53,249 bases of DNA, from assembly GCA_003222085.1 (NCBI GenBank), contig QHUK01000033.1:1-53249 (forward strand), in the 5' to 3' direction. The notes beneath the pieces were generated by a model. It was not told where the DNA came from and did not search any database. It saw only the letters and a program-made list of their open reading frames with translations. This document shows, in pieces, positions 36,520 through 46,300 of the stretch. Each line of letters begins with the position of its first letter. The first letter of the stretch is position 1. A program made the translations under genes and the position numbers. This DNA comes from Gemmatimonadota bacterium. GTDB taxonomy: Bacteria; Gemmatimonadota; Gemmatimonadetes; Gemmatimonadales; GWC2-71-9.

Positions 36520-39474
36520 ATGGCCTTCGACCCCCTCCCCCAGCAGTGCCTCGCGATTGAAGCGCCGCTCGGCCCGGTGCTCGTGGTCGCGGGACCCGGC
36601 GCGGGGAAGACGTTCTGCCTCATCGCCCGGATCAATTACCTGATCGACGCCCTCCACGTGGCGCCCGAGCGCATCTGCGCGGTCACGTTCACGAATCGAG
36701 CGGCCGAAGAGATTGCCATCCGGCTGAAGCACACGCTGGGGGAGCGTGCCGAGCCCATCACGCGAGGCACGATCCACGCGCTCTGCCTGGCGCTGCTGCG
36801 CGAGCACGCCGAGGCCGCGGGCCTGCGGAAGGGCTTCGGGGTGGCCGACGAGCAATACCAGAAGGCCATCCTTGGCCGGCTGCACGTGCCGCAGGAGCAG
36901 CGGGGCTCGCTCTTGAACCGGTTCAGCCGGCACCGCGTCCAGAAGCGGGATTACGAGCTGACGGCTGACGACGCGCGCCTGTATCGCGAGTACGCCGCCT
37001 GGCTCGCGCACCGCAACATGCTGGACTTCGACGACCTCGTCAGCAAGGCCGAGGAGCTCCTGCGCACCCACGGCGACATTGCCGATGCCGTCGCCGCACG
37101 CTGGGACTATCTGCTGGTGGACGAGTTCCAGGACGTGAACGCGGTCCAGTACGATCTCCTGAAGCGCCTGGCGGCGCCGCACGGCAACTTCTTCGCGGTC
37201 GGCGACGACGAGCAGTCGATCTTCACCTGGACGGGGGCGGACCCCTACGTCCTGGTGCGGTTCAGCCGCGAGTATGCGATCGACCGGCCCATCGTGCTCG
37301 ACAAGAATTGCCGCTGCTCGCGCCAGATCTTCGAGACCGCCCGGCGGGTCCTGGCGCACAATCCACAGCTCTTCGAAAAGCAGCTCAGCGCCGATCAGGA
37401 GTCGGCGTACGACGTGGGCGCATTCGCCTTCCGCGACGAGGAGGAAGAGGCCTCGTGGCTGCTCGACGACATCCTCGCGGACCGCACGGCGGCCGGCTTG
37501 GAGTGGGGCGACTACGCGATTCTGTACCGACGGCACAAGCTCGGCGAGTACCTCGAGGGACGTCTCGTCCGAGCGGGGATTCCCTGCCGGCTGGCGCGCG
37601 GCCGCGCGCTGGTCGAGGACGACGTCATCAAGTACGTGATGGCCGCGCTGCGGATCGTGCGCGATCCCGGCGATCCCGTCGCGCTCGAGGCGTTCGCGCG
37701 CTGCGTGCTCTCGGCGCACTTCCTTCAGGAGGTCCTTGCCTCACCCCCGTTCCCCCTGGAGGCCGATTTCCTCGCGGCCATCCGCACGCTCGCCCGGCGG
37801 CGGCCGGCGCAGGACCCCGACACGAAGAAGCTGTGGCGGCTCGTGTTCCAGGTGGAGAACCTCCGCGCCCTGCCCCGCTCGCATCGCACGCTGGCGCCGC
37901 TCGTCGATGAGATCCTCTCGCAGAGCGTCGGGCCGTACCGGAACGCGTTGGAGGAGCGGCACGACGAGCTCACGGATCCCGCCGATAGCCCCGAGGCGGT
38001 GCGGCTCGCCGCGCGGCTCGCCGGCGCGATCGCGAGCGAGCGGGACATCGTGATCGAGCCGCAGGGGGGGTTGGAGATCGCATTGCGCGGGATGCTCGCC
38101 GCCGCAGGGGTGCGGCATGTGCCGTCCGCCGCCGCTGCGCGGCGGGAGGTTGGGGAGGTTGGGGAGGTTGTGATCGGGGCACAGGATGGCGGCCCACACG
38201 GGCTCGCGCTCACGTTGTTCAAGGCCCTCCAAAACCTCCACTCCCTCGACATCCTCGATACCCTCTCCCGCTACGTCACGTTCGACCTGGAGACGACCGA
38301 CAAGGACGTGGAGGTTTGCGAGGTTGTGGAGATTGGGGCGGTGCGCGTGGTGGGCGGCGACATCGTGGACCGGTTTCATACGCTGGTGCAGCCCTACCGC
38401 CCGATCACGCCCGGCGCCACCAAGGTGCACGGCTACACCGATGCGGATGTGCGGGATGCGCGATCGTTTGCCGAGGTGTGGCCCGAGTTCCGCGCCTTCA
38501 TCGGCGACGACGTCCTCATCGCGCACAACGGCCAGCATTTCGACATTCCCGTGCTGCGCCGGCTCGCGGCCGGACGGGACGGCGTGGACAGCCTCGTGCT
38601 CTACGACACGCTACCGCTCGTTCGCTCACTCTCCCGCGACAGCGCCAAGCTGGAAGACCTCGCGCTGCGGTTCGGCATCGACGCCGGCCGGGCGCATCAC
38701 GCGTTGGACGATGCGGTCACGCTGGCCCGGGTCTATCGCGAGCTCGAGCGCCAGCGGGGTATCCGGGCGCGCAAGGCGGTGCTAGTTAACCTGCTTGACT
38801 ACCTGGGACTTGCCTTCGCGTTGGAGCAGGGAGCGGGGAGCAGGGAGCAGGACATGTTGTTCAAGCTCGCGAAGTTCTATACGCTGGGTCGATACAGCGA
38901 CGCGCTGGCGTTCTACGAGATGGAGCGCGGGCGCACCGGGGCAGCCACCACGCCTCCCGTCGACGAGGTGATCCGGCGGCTCGGCGGGCGCGCGCTCATG
39001 ACGCGCCTGCGGGCCGAGCCCGACCCCGCTCAGCGCTATCCCGCGGCGGTCGCCCGCCTGCGCGCATTGATCGATGGCGACCCTGCCTCGACTCTCTCCG
39101 ACAGCATCGATCGCCTGCTCGAGCGGGTCGCGCTCTCCACGTCGGAGGGCATCGAAGTCGCGCCCGATCGCATCAACCTGCTCACGCTGCATTCGACCAA
39201 GGGGTTGGAGTTTTCGCGCGTGTACATCGTGGGAGTGGAGGATTACCAGATTCCCGGGCTGCGCGAGACGAAGGAGAATCGGCAGGCGGAGATCGAGGAG
39301 GCGCGCCGCCTCCTGTACGTGGGGATGACGCGGGCGCGCGAGCGACTGGTGCTCACCCGGGTCGAGCGGCGGTTCGGGATGGAGGCGGGGGGCAGCGGGT
39401 TCCTCGACGAGATGGGGTTGACAGCCGGGACTGATGTGGGCGCTGGCTCCTTCCCGGGCGCCCGCCCATTATAG
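36520..39474 (+). CDS. UvrD/PcrA-like SF1 helicase with inserted DEDDh exonuclease domain
   Basis: A 984-aa fused enzyme. Helicase motifs: AGPGAGKT (24-31), AVTFTNRAAEEI (Ia), DEFQD (201-205, motif II), VGDDEQSIFTWTGA (III), NCRCSRQIFETA (IV), LTLHSTKGLEF (V, 888-898), YVGMTRARE (VI, 933-941). Between motifs IV and V, at about residues 585-750, sits a DnaQ-type exonuclease with FDLETTD (D589, E591), AHNGQHFD (D675) and HHALDDA (H727, D731), giving the full DEDDh set. So one chain can unwind and trim DNA 3'-5'. The G-rich codons EVGEVGEVV and QGAGSREQ flank the insert. Starts with ATG near two palindromes. Likely in DNA repair; 27 bp before the kinase start. Confidence 0.92.
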   Translation: MAFDPLPQQCLAIEAPLGPVLVVAGPGAGKTFCLIARINYLIDALHVAPERICAVTFTNRAAEEIAIRLKHTLGERAEPITRGTIHALCLALLREHAEAAGLRKGFGVADEQYQKAILGRLHVPQEQRGSLLNRFSRHRVQKRDYELTADDARLYREYAAWLAHRNMLDFDDLVSKAEELLRTHGDIADAVAARWDYLLVDEFQDVNAVQYDLLKRLAAPHGNFFAVGDDEQSIFTWTGADPYVLVRFSREYAIDRPIVLDKNCRCSRQIFETARRVLAHNPQLFEKQLSADQESAYDVGAFAFRDEEEEASWLLDDILADRTAAGLEWGDYAILYRRHKLGEYLEGRLVRAGIPCRLARGRALVEDDVIKYVMAALRIVRDPGDPVALEAFARCVLSAHFLQEVLASPPFPLEADFLAAIRTLARRRPAQDPDTKKLWRLVFQVENLRALPRSHRTLAPLVDEILSQSVGPYRNALEERHDELTDPADSPEAVRLAARLAGAIASERDIVIEPQGGLEIALRGMLAAAGVRHVPSAAAARREVGEVGEVVIGAQDGGPHGLALTLFKALQNLHSLDILDTLSRYVTFDLETTDKDVEVCEVVEIGAVRVVGGDIVDRFHTLVQPYRPITPGATKVHGYTDADVRDARSFAEVWPEFRAFIGDDVLIAHNGQHFDIPVLRRLAAGRDGVDSLVLYDTLPLVRSLSRDSAKLEDLALRFGIDAGRAHHALDDAVTLARVYRELERQRGIRARKAVLVNLLDYLGLAFALEQGAGSREQDMLFKLAKFYTLGRYSDALAFYEMERGRTGAATTPPVDEVIRRLGGRALMTRLRAEPDPAQRYPAAVARLRALIDGDPASTLSDSIDRLLERVALSTSEGIEVAPDRINLLTLHSTKGLEFSRVYIVGVEDYQIPGLRETKENRQAEIEEARRLLYVGMTRARERLVLTRVERRFGMEAGGSGFLDEMGLTAGTDVGAGSFPGARPL
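38144..38170 (+). repeat. Three 9-bp G-rich units (GGAGGTTGG)
   Basis: GGAGGTTGG repeated almost three times inside the helicase gene, just before the exonuclease insert. Encodes EVGEVGEVV. The G runs could form a quadruplex on this strand. Confidence 0.5.
38827..38850 (+). repeat. G-rich GGGAGCA repeat inside the helicase gene
   Basis: CAGGGAGCGGGGAGCAGGG-type repeated G runs just after the exonuclease insert. Encodes QGAGSREQ. This G-run motif is a common low-complexity sequence. Confidence 0.45.
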
Positions 39475-39475
39475 A

Positions 39476-39495
39476 GGCTCCGCTCCCTTCGGAGC
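39476..39495 (+). terminator. Hairpin between helicase and kinase genes
   Basis: GGCTCCG-CTCCCT-TCGGAGCC type stem directly after the helicase stop, with no T tract. It may also affect translation of the kinase that starts a few bases later. Confidence 0.4.
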
Positions 39496-39500
39496 CCCCG

Positions 39501-41741
39501 TTGGCCGATTCGGTTGCCCGCCTAAGGCTCGCGCTCGCGGACCGCTACACGATCGAGCGCGAGCTGGGCCGCGGGGGCATGGCCACCGTCTACCGCGCGA
39601 GCGACGTGAGGCACCACCGCACGGTCGCGATCAAGGTGCTCCTCCCTGAGGTGGCGTCGCAGCTCGGACCCGACCGATTCTTGCGAGAAGTCGAGATCGC
39701 CGCGAGTCTGAATCATCCGCACATCCTCCCGCTGTACGACTCCGGTGGCGCCGAGGGGTTCCTCTTTTACGTTATGCCCCACGTCGAGGGCGAGTCGCTG
39801 CGCGACAAGCTCGAGCGCGAGAAGCAGCTCTCGGTTGAGGAGGCCCTCGGCATCACGCGGCAGGTCGCTTCCGCGCTCGGCTACGCGCACGCCCGTAACG
39901 TGATCCATCGGGACATAAAGCCCGAGAACATCCTGCTGCACGAAGGCGAGGCGATGGTCACCGACTTCGGAATCGCACTCGCAGTGAGCGCCGCGGCGCA
40001 TGAACGTCTGACGCAGACGGGGATGACCGTGGGGACGCCGGCCTACATGAGTCCCGAGCAGGCCACGAGCGAACGAGGCTTGGATGGTCGCAGCGACGTG
40101 TACAGTCTTGGCTGTGTGTTGTATGAGATGCTCGCCGGCGAGCCCCCGTTCACCGGACCAACGGCGCAAGCGGTGATCACCAAGTGCTTGGTCGATCCCG
40201 TGCCGGCGGTGCGACGGCTGCGCCCCGCCGTGCCGCCGGGCGTCGAGCACGCGTTGACGAAGGCGCTCGCCAAGGTCCCGGCCGACCGATGGGCGTCGCC
40301 GAACGCGTTCGCCGAGGCGCTCACCGCACCGGCCTCCGCCCGGGCGCCGTCCGTCGCGGTCCTGCCGTTCCTCAATCTCAGCGCGGACCCGGAGAACGAG
40401 TACTTCGCCGACGGGATCACGGAAGACGTCATCGCCCATCTATCGAAGATCCGTGCCCTCAAGGTGATCTCACGCACGTCGGTGATGGCGTTCAAGCAGC
40501 GCGAGCAGAGCTTGAAGGAGATCGGGGCGAGACTCGAGGCCGCGACACTGCTCGAAGGCAGCGTGCGGCGGGTCGGCGATCGGGTGCGGATCGTGGCGCA
40601 GCTCATCGACGCGCAAGCCGACCGACACCTCTGGGCGGAGACGTATGACCGTCAGCTCACGGATGTGTTCGCCATCCAGACGGACGTGGCGTTGCACATC
40701 GCGGCCGCGCTCGAAGCCGAGCTGTCTCCCGATGAGAAGTCCCGGCTGCACAAGGAGCCCACCGGCGATCTGCTGGCCTATCAGCTCTATCTTCAGGGCC
40801 GGCATTGTTACTTCAGGTATACCGAGGAAGGCGGTCGCAAGGGGATCGAGTACTTCGAGCAGGCGATCGCCAAAGACCCCGATTACGCCCTCGCGTACGC
40901 GGCCCTGGCCATGGTCTATACGGAGCTCGGGGAGGCCGGGGCGATGCGGCCGGACGAGGCGTACGCCCGAGCCAAAGCAGCCAGCGCGACGGCGCTGGCC
41001 CTCGACCCCGAGCTCGGCGAAGCGCATTGCATGCTCGCCTTCATCAAGGCGGTGTGCGACTTCGACTGGGTGGGCGCCGAGCAGGAGTTCAAGCGGGCGC
41101 TGGAGCTGACGCCCAACAGTGCCGACACGTACGACCTCTACGGCCGCATGTGTTTGGCGGTGGAGCGGAACGACGACGCACTCGCGATGGAGCGACGCGC
41201 CCAGGAACTGGACCCGCTGGCCCATCGGGCGGACGTCGCGCGGGCGCTGCTCCGGGCGGGACGGTACGATGAGGCGTTGCAAGCGGCCACCCGCGCGCTC
41301 GCGCTCGATCCCCATTACGCTCGCGGGCATGCGACGCTCGGGTGGGCGTATCTGAAGAAGGGGATCGTCGCACCGGGCCTGGCGGAATTGGAGACCGCCG
41401 TGTCCCTCTCTCCAGGCGATACGCTGTGGCTGGCACAGCTCGGCCAGGCGTACGGAATCGCGGGTAACCTCGAGAAAGCCCGCGAGGTGTTGCGGCAGCT
41501 CGAAGAGCTGTCCCGCCAGAGATTCGTCTCACCGTATCACATGGCGGTCGTCTATACCGGTCTCGGCGAGCAGGAACGGGCGATCGATTGGCTCGAGCGA
41601 GCCTACGAGGGGCGATCAGGGCCTGTCTACAGCATCAAGGGGTCGTTCCTGTTCACGGCACTTCGCGCGCACCCGAGATTCGTCGCGCTCCTCAAAAAGA
41701 TGAACCTGTCGCGGGAACTTCCCCAGGATAAGGTTCATTAA
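39501..41741 (+). CDS. Ser/Thr protein kinase with TolB-like domain and TPR array (complete)
   Basis: A 746-aa kinase. Kinase domain (about 15-280): GRGGMATVYRA, VAIKVL, HRDIKPENILL, DFGIAL, GTPAYMSPEQ. Then a TolB-like adenylyl-cyclase-associated domain (about 285-410: SVAVLPFLNLSADPENEYFA, EDVIAHLSKI, VMAFKQREQSLKEIG). Then at least seven TPR-like helical repeats to the end (YALAYAALAMVYTELGEA; LGEAHCMLAFIKAV; ARGHATLGWAYLKKG; TLWLAQLGQAYGIAGN). No membrane helix, so it is cytoplasmic. The start is TTG. Domain order is the same as in the partial kinase at the left edge. TPRs probably bind other proteins. Confidence 0.94.
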   Translation: MADSVARLRLALADRYTIERELGRGGMATVYRASDVRHHRTVAIKVLLPEVASQLGPDRFLREVEIAASLNHPHILPLYDSGGAEGFLFYVMPHVEGESLRDKLEREKQLSVEEALGITRQVASALGYAHARNVIHRDIKPENILLHEGEAMVTDFGIALAVSAAAHERLTQTGMTVGTPAYMSPEQATSERGLDGRSDVYSLGCVLYEMLAGEPPFTGPTAQAVITKCLVDPVPAVRRLRPAVPPGVEHALTKALAKVPADRWASPNAFAEALTAPASARAPSVAVLPFLNLSADPENEYFADGITEDVIAHLSKIRALKVISRTSVMAFKQREQSLKEIGARLEAATLLEGSVRRVGDRVRIVAQLIDAQADRHLWAETYDRQLTDVFAIQTDVALHIAAALEAELSPDEKSRLHKEPTGDLLAYQLYLQGRHCYFRYTEEGGRKGIEYFEQAIAKDPDYALAYAALAMVYTELGEAGAMRPDEAYARAKAASATALALDPELGEAHCMLAFIKAVCDFDWVGAEQEFKRALELTPNSADTYDLYGRMCLAVERNDDALAMERRAQELDPLAHRADVARALLRAGRYDEALQAATRALALDPHYARGHATLGWAYLKKGIVAPGLAELETAVSLSPGDTLWLAQLGQAYGIAGNLEKAREVLRQLEELSRQRFVSPYHMAVVYTGLGEQERAIDWLERAYEGRSGPVYSIKGSFLFTALRAHPRFVALLKKMNLSRELPQDKVH

Positions 41742-41745
41742 TGAA
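41734..41745. promoter_or_regulatory. TTCATTAATGAA palindrome, copy 1
   Basis: A perfect 12-bp AT-rich palindrome spanning the kinase stop codon. The same sequence occurs at 46558. It is conspicuous in such GC-rich DNA. Confidence 0.35.
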
Positions 41746-41875
41746 GCATGACCGCGTATGGCGCTCACTTCCGCCTGATAGCCCGGGGGCTGGCCGATTA
41801 CCTGGCCGGCATCGACCCCAGCGCCGTGGGGCTGGTTGGAGCACTGCTCATACTGATCCGTAGCCGAGGGCGGCC

Positions 41876-43333
41876 TTAGTCTAGGCCCAGGATCCGCTTC
41901 ACCGCCAGCTTCAGCTCTCCTGCCGTCACGGGGTCGCGCCAGTGGGGGCCCCCGCCGTGGTCCGGCGTCCCGAAGACCGTGATGCGCGCCAGCAGGCCGT
42001 GGTGCCGCGCTTCGACGTCCGCCAGCATGGAATCCACCTCGTGTCGCACCGTCGCTTCCGGTGAGCGGGTGTAGATCACGAAGCGCGTATCCAGATCGGC
42101 GAAGTAGCGGAGGAACACCTTCAGCGGCGGTCGCGGATCATCGGCGTCCGAGCCACGGAAGGTGGAGTAGTGCATGATGATCAGGTCGGGATGGAAGCTC
42201 ACGACCTCGTCGTAGCGGTGCCACCCCGGACCTCCTGATTCCTTCTGTCGCACGATCGGCAAGTCGGCCAGGATGTCGCTGATCACGTCCGCATTCGTGC
42301 CGCTCGCCCGGATCGTCTCCTCATCGTACACGCGATCGGGGTGCGTCGAGTCCATCATGATGACGAGCGGACGATGGGCGGCGCGCCACGGGTGCCATGC
42401 CCAGAGAGCGGCGAAGCCGAGAGCGGCGGCGACGATCGCCGTGAGCGCGCGCCGGCTGCGTGACCGACCACGACCCGAGGGTGGGGCGACCTGCGCGGCC
42501 GTCGCCGACAGCGCTTCCGCGAAGGCGGCGGCGGAGGCGAACCGGTCGGCCGGCGCCTTTCCCAGCGCCTTGGCGAGCGCCGTCTCAACCGCCGCAGGGA
42601 CGTCACTGCGGACGACGGTGAGCCGGGTCGGCGGCTCGGCGAGGATCTTCGCGATCACGGCGCGTGCGGTCGGGCCGGTGTGCGGCGGTTCTCCCGCCAG
42701 CATCTCGTACAGCACCGCCCCGAGCGAATAGACGTCACTGCGCGCATCCAGCTGGCGGTCGCCCGCGGCCTGCTCGGGACTCATGTACGCCGGCGTGCCC
42801 ACGGACAGTCCCGTTGCGGTGAGCCGCTCGCCCGCCTCTTGAAGCACGGCGAGGGCGATCCCGAAGTCCGCCACCATCGCCTCGCCCTCGTGTAGCAGGA
42901 TGTTCTCGGGCTTCACGTCGCGGTGGATCACCCCCTGGCGGTGCGCGTAATCGAGCGCGCTCGCTACCTGCTCGGTGATGCGCAGGGCCGCATCGAGCGG
43001 GAGCTGTTGCTCCCGCTCGAGCTTCGTCCTGAGCGACTCGCCGCGGACGTACGGGACGACGTAGAATAGGAAGCCATCGGCTTCGCCCGAGTCGATCAGG
43101 GTGAGGATGTGGGGATGGTCGAGCCGGGCGGTGATGGCGATCTCCCGGAGAAACCGCTCGGCACCGAGCGCGGCCGCGACCTCGGGTCGCAGCACCTTGA
43201 GCGCGACGGGCCGGTCATGCTTCAGATCGTGGGCCAGATGGACCGTGGCCATGCCGCCCCGACCCAGCTCCCGCTCGATGCGGTAGCGACCAGCCAGAGC
43301 CGCGGCGAGACGCGCATGGTCGGGAGCTACCAC
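41876..43333 (-). CDS. Membrane receptor Ser/Thr kinase with unrecognised extracytoplasmic domain
   Basis: A 485-aa kinase. Kinase domain (about 15-280): GRGGMATVHLA, VALKVL, HRDVKPENILL, DFGIAL, GTPAYMSPEQ. A basic stop-transfer region (GRGRSRSRRA) and one helix (LTAIVAAALGFAALWAW) follow. The last 170 residues lie outside the cytoplasm: LVIMMDSTHPDRVYDEETI, ADVISDILADLPIVRQKE, EVVSFHPDLIIMHYSTF, FLRYFADLDTRFVIYTRSPE and TVFGTPDHGGGPHW. This looks like an alpha/beta ligand-binding or SGNH-like fold, but I do not recognise it. The GTG start overlaps the VPS10-like gene's stop by 7 bp, so the two are co-translated. The domain may sense the secreted partner or its ligand (inference). Confidence 0.88.
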   Translation of the reverse strand: MVAPDHARLAAALAGRYRIERELGRGGMATVHLAHDLKHDRPVALKVLRPEVAAALGAERFLREIAITARLDHPHILTLIDSGEADGFLFYVVPYVRGESLRTKLEREQQLPLDAALRITEQVASALDYAHRQGVIHRDVKPENILLHEGEAMVADFGIALAVLQEAGERLTATGLSVGTPAYMSPEQAAGDRQLDARSDVYSLGAVLYEMLAGEPPHTGPTARAVIAKILAEPPTRLTVVRSDVPAAVETALAKALGKAPADRFASAAAFAEALSATAAQVAPPSGRGRSRSRRALTAIVAAALGFAALWAWHPWRAAHRPLVIMMDSTHPDRVYDEETIRASGTNADVISDILADLPIVRQKESGGPGWHRYDEVVSFHPDLIIMHYSTFRGSDADDPRPPLKVFLRYFADLDTRFVIYTRSPEATVRHEVDSMLADVEARHHGLLARITVFGTPDHGGGPHWRDPVTAGELKLAVKRILGLD

Positions 43334-46300
43334 GGACCCGTCTTCCGATCCGGTGCCTGCTCCTCTAGCTGCAGCGCCGGCGCCCCCTGCCGCCCGAGTT
43401 GCTGATTGAGCGCCGGCAGCTCGGCGGCGAGCACCTGCCGCCAGCGGCGCACGGCACCCGCCACGCGCTCGCGCTGTGCGGTAAACACGGCCCGCGCCTG
43501 CTGGCTCGGCTCGCGATCGGCGCTCTCCACGGCGGTCTCGAGCCCGGCCAGCTCGTCGGCTGCGGCACCCGCCGCGCGCGAAAGGCTGTCGGTCAGGCGC
43601 TCGAGGGCGGTGAGCGAGCCCCGCGTCGCGCGATCGACCGAGCGGCCGGCGAGGACACGGACCTGGCCGCGCGCACTGCGCAGGCTGCCCGCGAGCGCGT
43701 GCTGCTCCGCCATCGCGTTCCAGATGTCGAGGCCGAGCCGCAGCTGGGCGACCAGCGCGGAGTCGGCGATGTGGACCCGCGGATCGAGCTCGACGCGCAT
43801 GGTCCGCGTGTACGTTCGCTCCCCGACGCCGAGCCGGACTTCGTAAAGCCCCGGCAAGACGAGCGGCCCCTGCGGCTCCGCGACCGTTCCCTGACCGGCG
43901 ATGGCGGCAATGCTGTAGCCGTAGCGCGCGGCGGGCGGCGGTGGGTAGCGCAGGTCCCACACGAAGCGGTTCAGCCCGACATTCCGCGTCGGCGGCTCGA
44001 AGCGCGGCAGCCATTCGTCGGCGATTTGCGGCGGCTCCGCGGGCGGCGTCGCGCGGTCGTCGCTCGAGAAGCGGCGCACCACGCCGCCACGCGCGTCGCG
44101 AACCTCCACGGTCACGGGACCCGGGGTTGCCGCTCGCAACAGATAGTCGATCACCGCGCCGGCCGGCGGGTTGGTCCCATGCGGCTCTTCGGGGGGCAGC
44201 GGTGTGTCGTTGCTGACGCTGCGGCGCAGGCGGACCGCCGGCGCCGGAGCAAAGAGATAGACGGGAGCGCGGAGGGCGGAGTCGTCCAGCTGATGCAGGG
44301 GCGTGACGTCGTCGAGCACCCAGAACGAGCGGCCATGCGTGGCCGCGATCAGGTCGCGGCCGTGGACCGCGAGGTCGCGCACCGATGCCACCGGCAGGTT
44401 GAGCTGCAACGACTGCCAGTGGTCGCCGTCGTCGAACGAGACGTACACGCCCGTCTCGGTGCCGGCGTACAGCAGCCCCCGGCGCTCGGGATCGGCTCGA
44501 ACGGCCTGCACGTACGCCTGCGGCGCTATCCCTGAGTCGGCGCGCGTCCAATGCGTGCCGCCATCGCGGGTCCTATAGATGTAGGGCGCGAAGTCATCCA
44601 CCCGGTGACGGTCCACGGCAGCGTACGCGACGGCCGTGTCGAAGGGCGACGCCTCGAGCAAACTGATGGTGCTCCAGGGCTCGAGGCCCTGGGGCGTCAC
44701 GTTCTGCCAGTGCCGACCCGCGTCGCGAGTGCGGTGAATCAACCCGTCGTCCGTCCCGACCCACAGCAGGCCCGCGGCGCGCGGCGACGGAGCGATGGTG
44801 TACACCACGCCGTAGCCCCGCGCGGCGGCGTTCGCGACGGTGGTCGGGCCCGTGTCGGTCGCTGCCCGCCGGCCGTCGGCACCGGTCAAGTCGGGGCTGA
44901 TCGACTCCCAGTGGAGGCCGCCGTCTCTGGTGCGCAGCACCATCTGGGCGCCGAGGTACAGGGCGTGCCGGTCGACGCGATCGAACACCAGCGGCGACGT
45001 CCACGTGAACCGGTATTTCCATCCCGGCAGCGGCTGCCCGAAAGTGGACACTGGCCAGGGTGAGATGTCCTGCGACTGGCCGGTGCGCCGGTCGAAGCGA
45101 TGCACGCCGCCGTAGGTGTCTCCGCCGTAGACGACGTCGGGATCCAGCGGTTCGGGGGCGAGGTAGCCGCTCTCGCCCGCGCCCACGGGCGCCCAGTCTC
45201 GGAACGTGATCTCCCCGAAATCGCTCCGGCTGGCCACGCCGGCGGTGCCCGCGTCCTGCTGTGCGCCGTACACACGGTAGGGGAACGCGTCGTCCGTGAC
45301 CACGTGGTAGAACTGCGCCGTGGGCTGGTTGTACCAGCTGCTCCAGGTGCGGCCGCCGTCGAGCGTGATCACCGTGCCCTGGTCGCTGCCCACGACCATG
45401 CGGGTCGGGCTCGTGGGATCGATCCACAGCTCATGGTAATCATCTCCACCGGGCTGTCCCTTGAGCACACCGAACGTCTTGCCGCCGTCGGTGGACTTGA
45501 GGAGCGCCACGTTGGGCACGTACACGACGTCGGGATTCTGGGGATCGACCGTGACGCGGCAGAAATACCAGTTGCGGTTCGTGAGCCGCGGATCGCTCCC
45601 CGCGAGCCGCCAGGACGCGCCGCCGTCGTCGGAGCGATACAGCCCTGCGTCCGTCTTGGCGCCGATCAGCGCATACACCCGGCCCCCGCGGCCGACCGCC
45701 AGTCCGATGCGGCCGACCGTGCCCGCCGGAAGACCGTGTCCGGTGAGCGGCGTCCACGTGACCCCGCCGTCCGTCGACTTGTACAGGCCGCTCCCGGGTC
45801 CTTCGTCCGGCGGATACTGCTCCCACGGCGTGCGGCGCGCCTGATAGAGCGCGGCGTACACCACCTGGGGATCGGCGGGATCCGCCGCCAGATCGATGGC
45901 GCCGGTATCAGGATCCTTGAAGAGCACCTTGGTCCACGTACGGCCACCGTCGGTGGAGCGGAACACGCCGCGCTCGCTGTTGGGGCCGTACGCGTGCCCC
46001 AGCGCCGCGACCAGCACGACGGCGGGATTCCGGGGGTCTACGAGCACTTTCCCGATGTGGCGCGTGTCGGCGAGGCCGAGCGATTGCCAGTGCGCGCCGC
46101 CGTCGGTGGACTTGTAGACCCCGGCACCATAGGTGATGTCCGAGCGGATCGATGCCTCGCCCGTCCCCACGTAGATCACGTTCGGGTCCGAGGGCGCGAG
46201 GGCGAGGGCGCCGATCGAGGCGATCGGCTGGTCGTCGAACAGCGGCTCCCAGGTGACGCCAGCATTCCGGGTGCGCCACACGCCCCCGTCCACGGCGCCG

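Noticed and set aside
41748-41879. 43-codon ORF between the TPR kinase and the receptor kinase (MTAYGAHFRLIARGL start)
   Set aside because: It has a hydrophobic stretch (AVGLVGALLILI) and could be a small membrane peptide, but there is no ribosome site or family and it is of chance length. The gap otherwise shows nothing.
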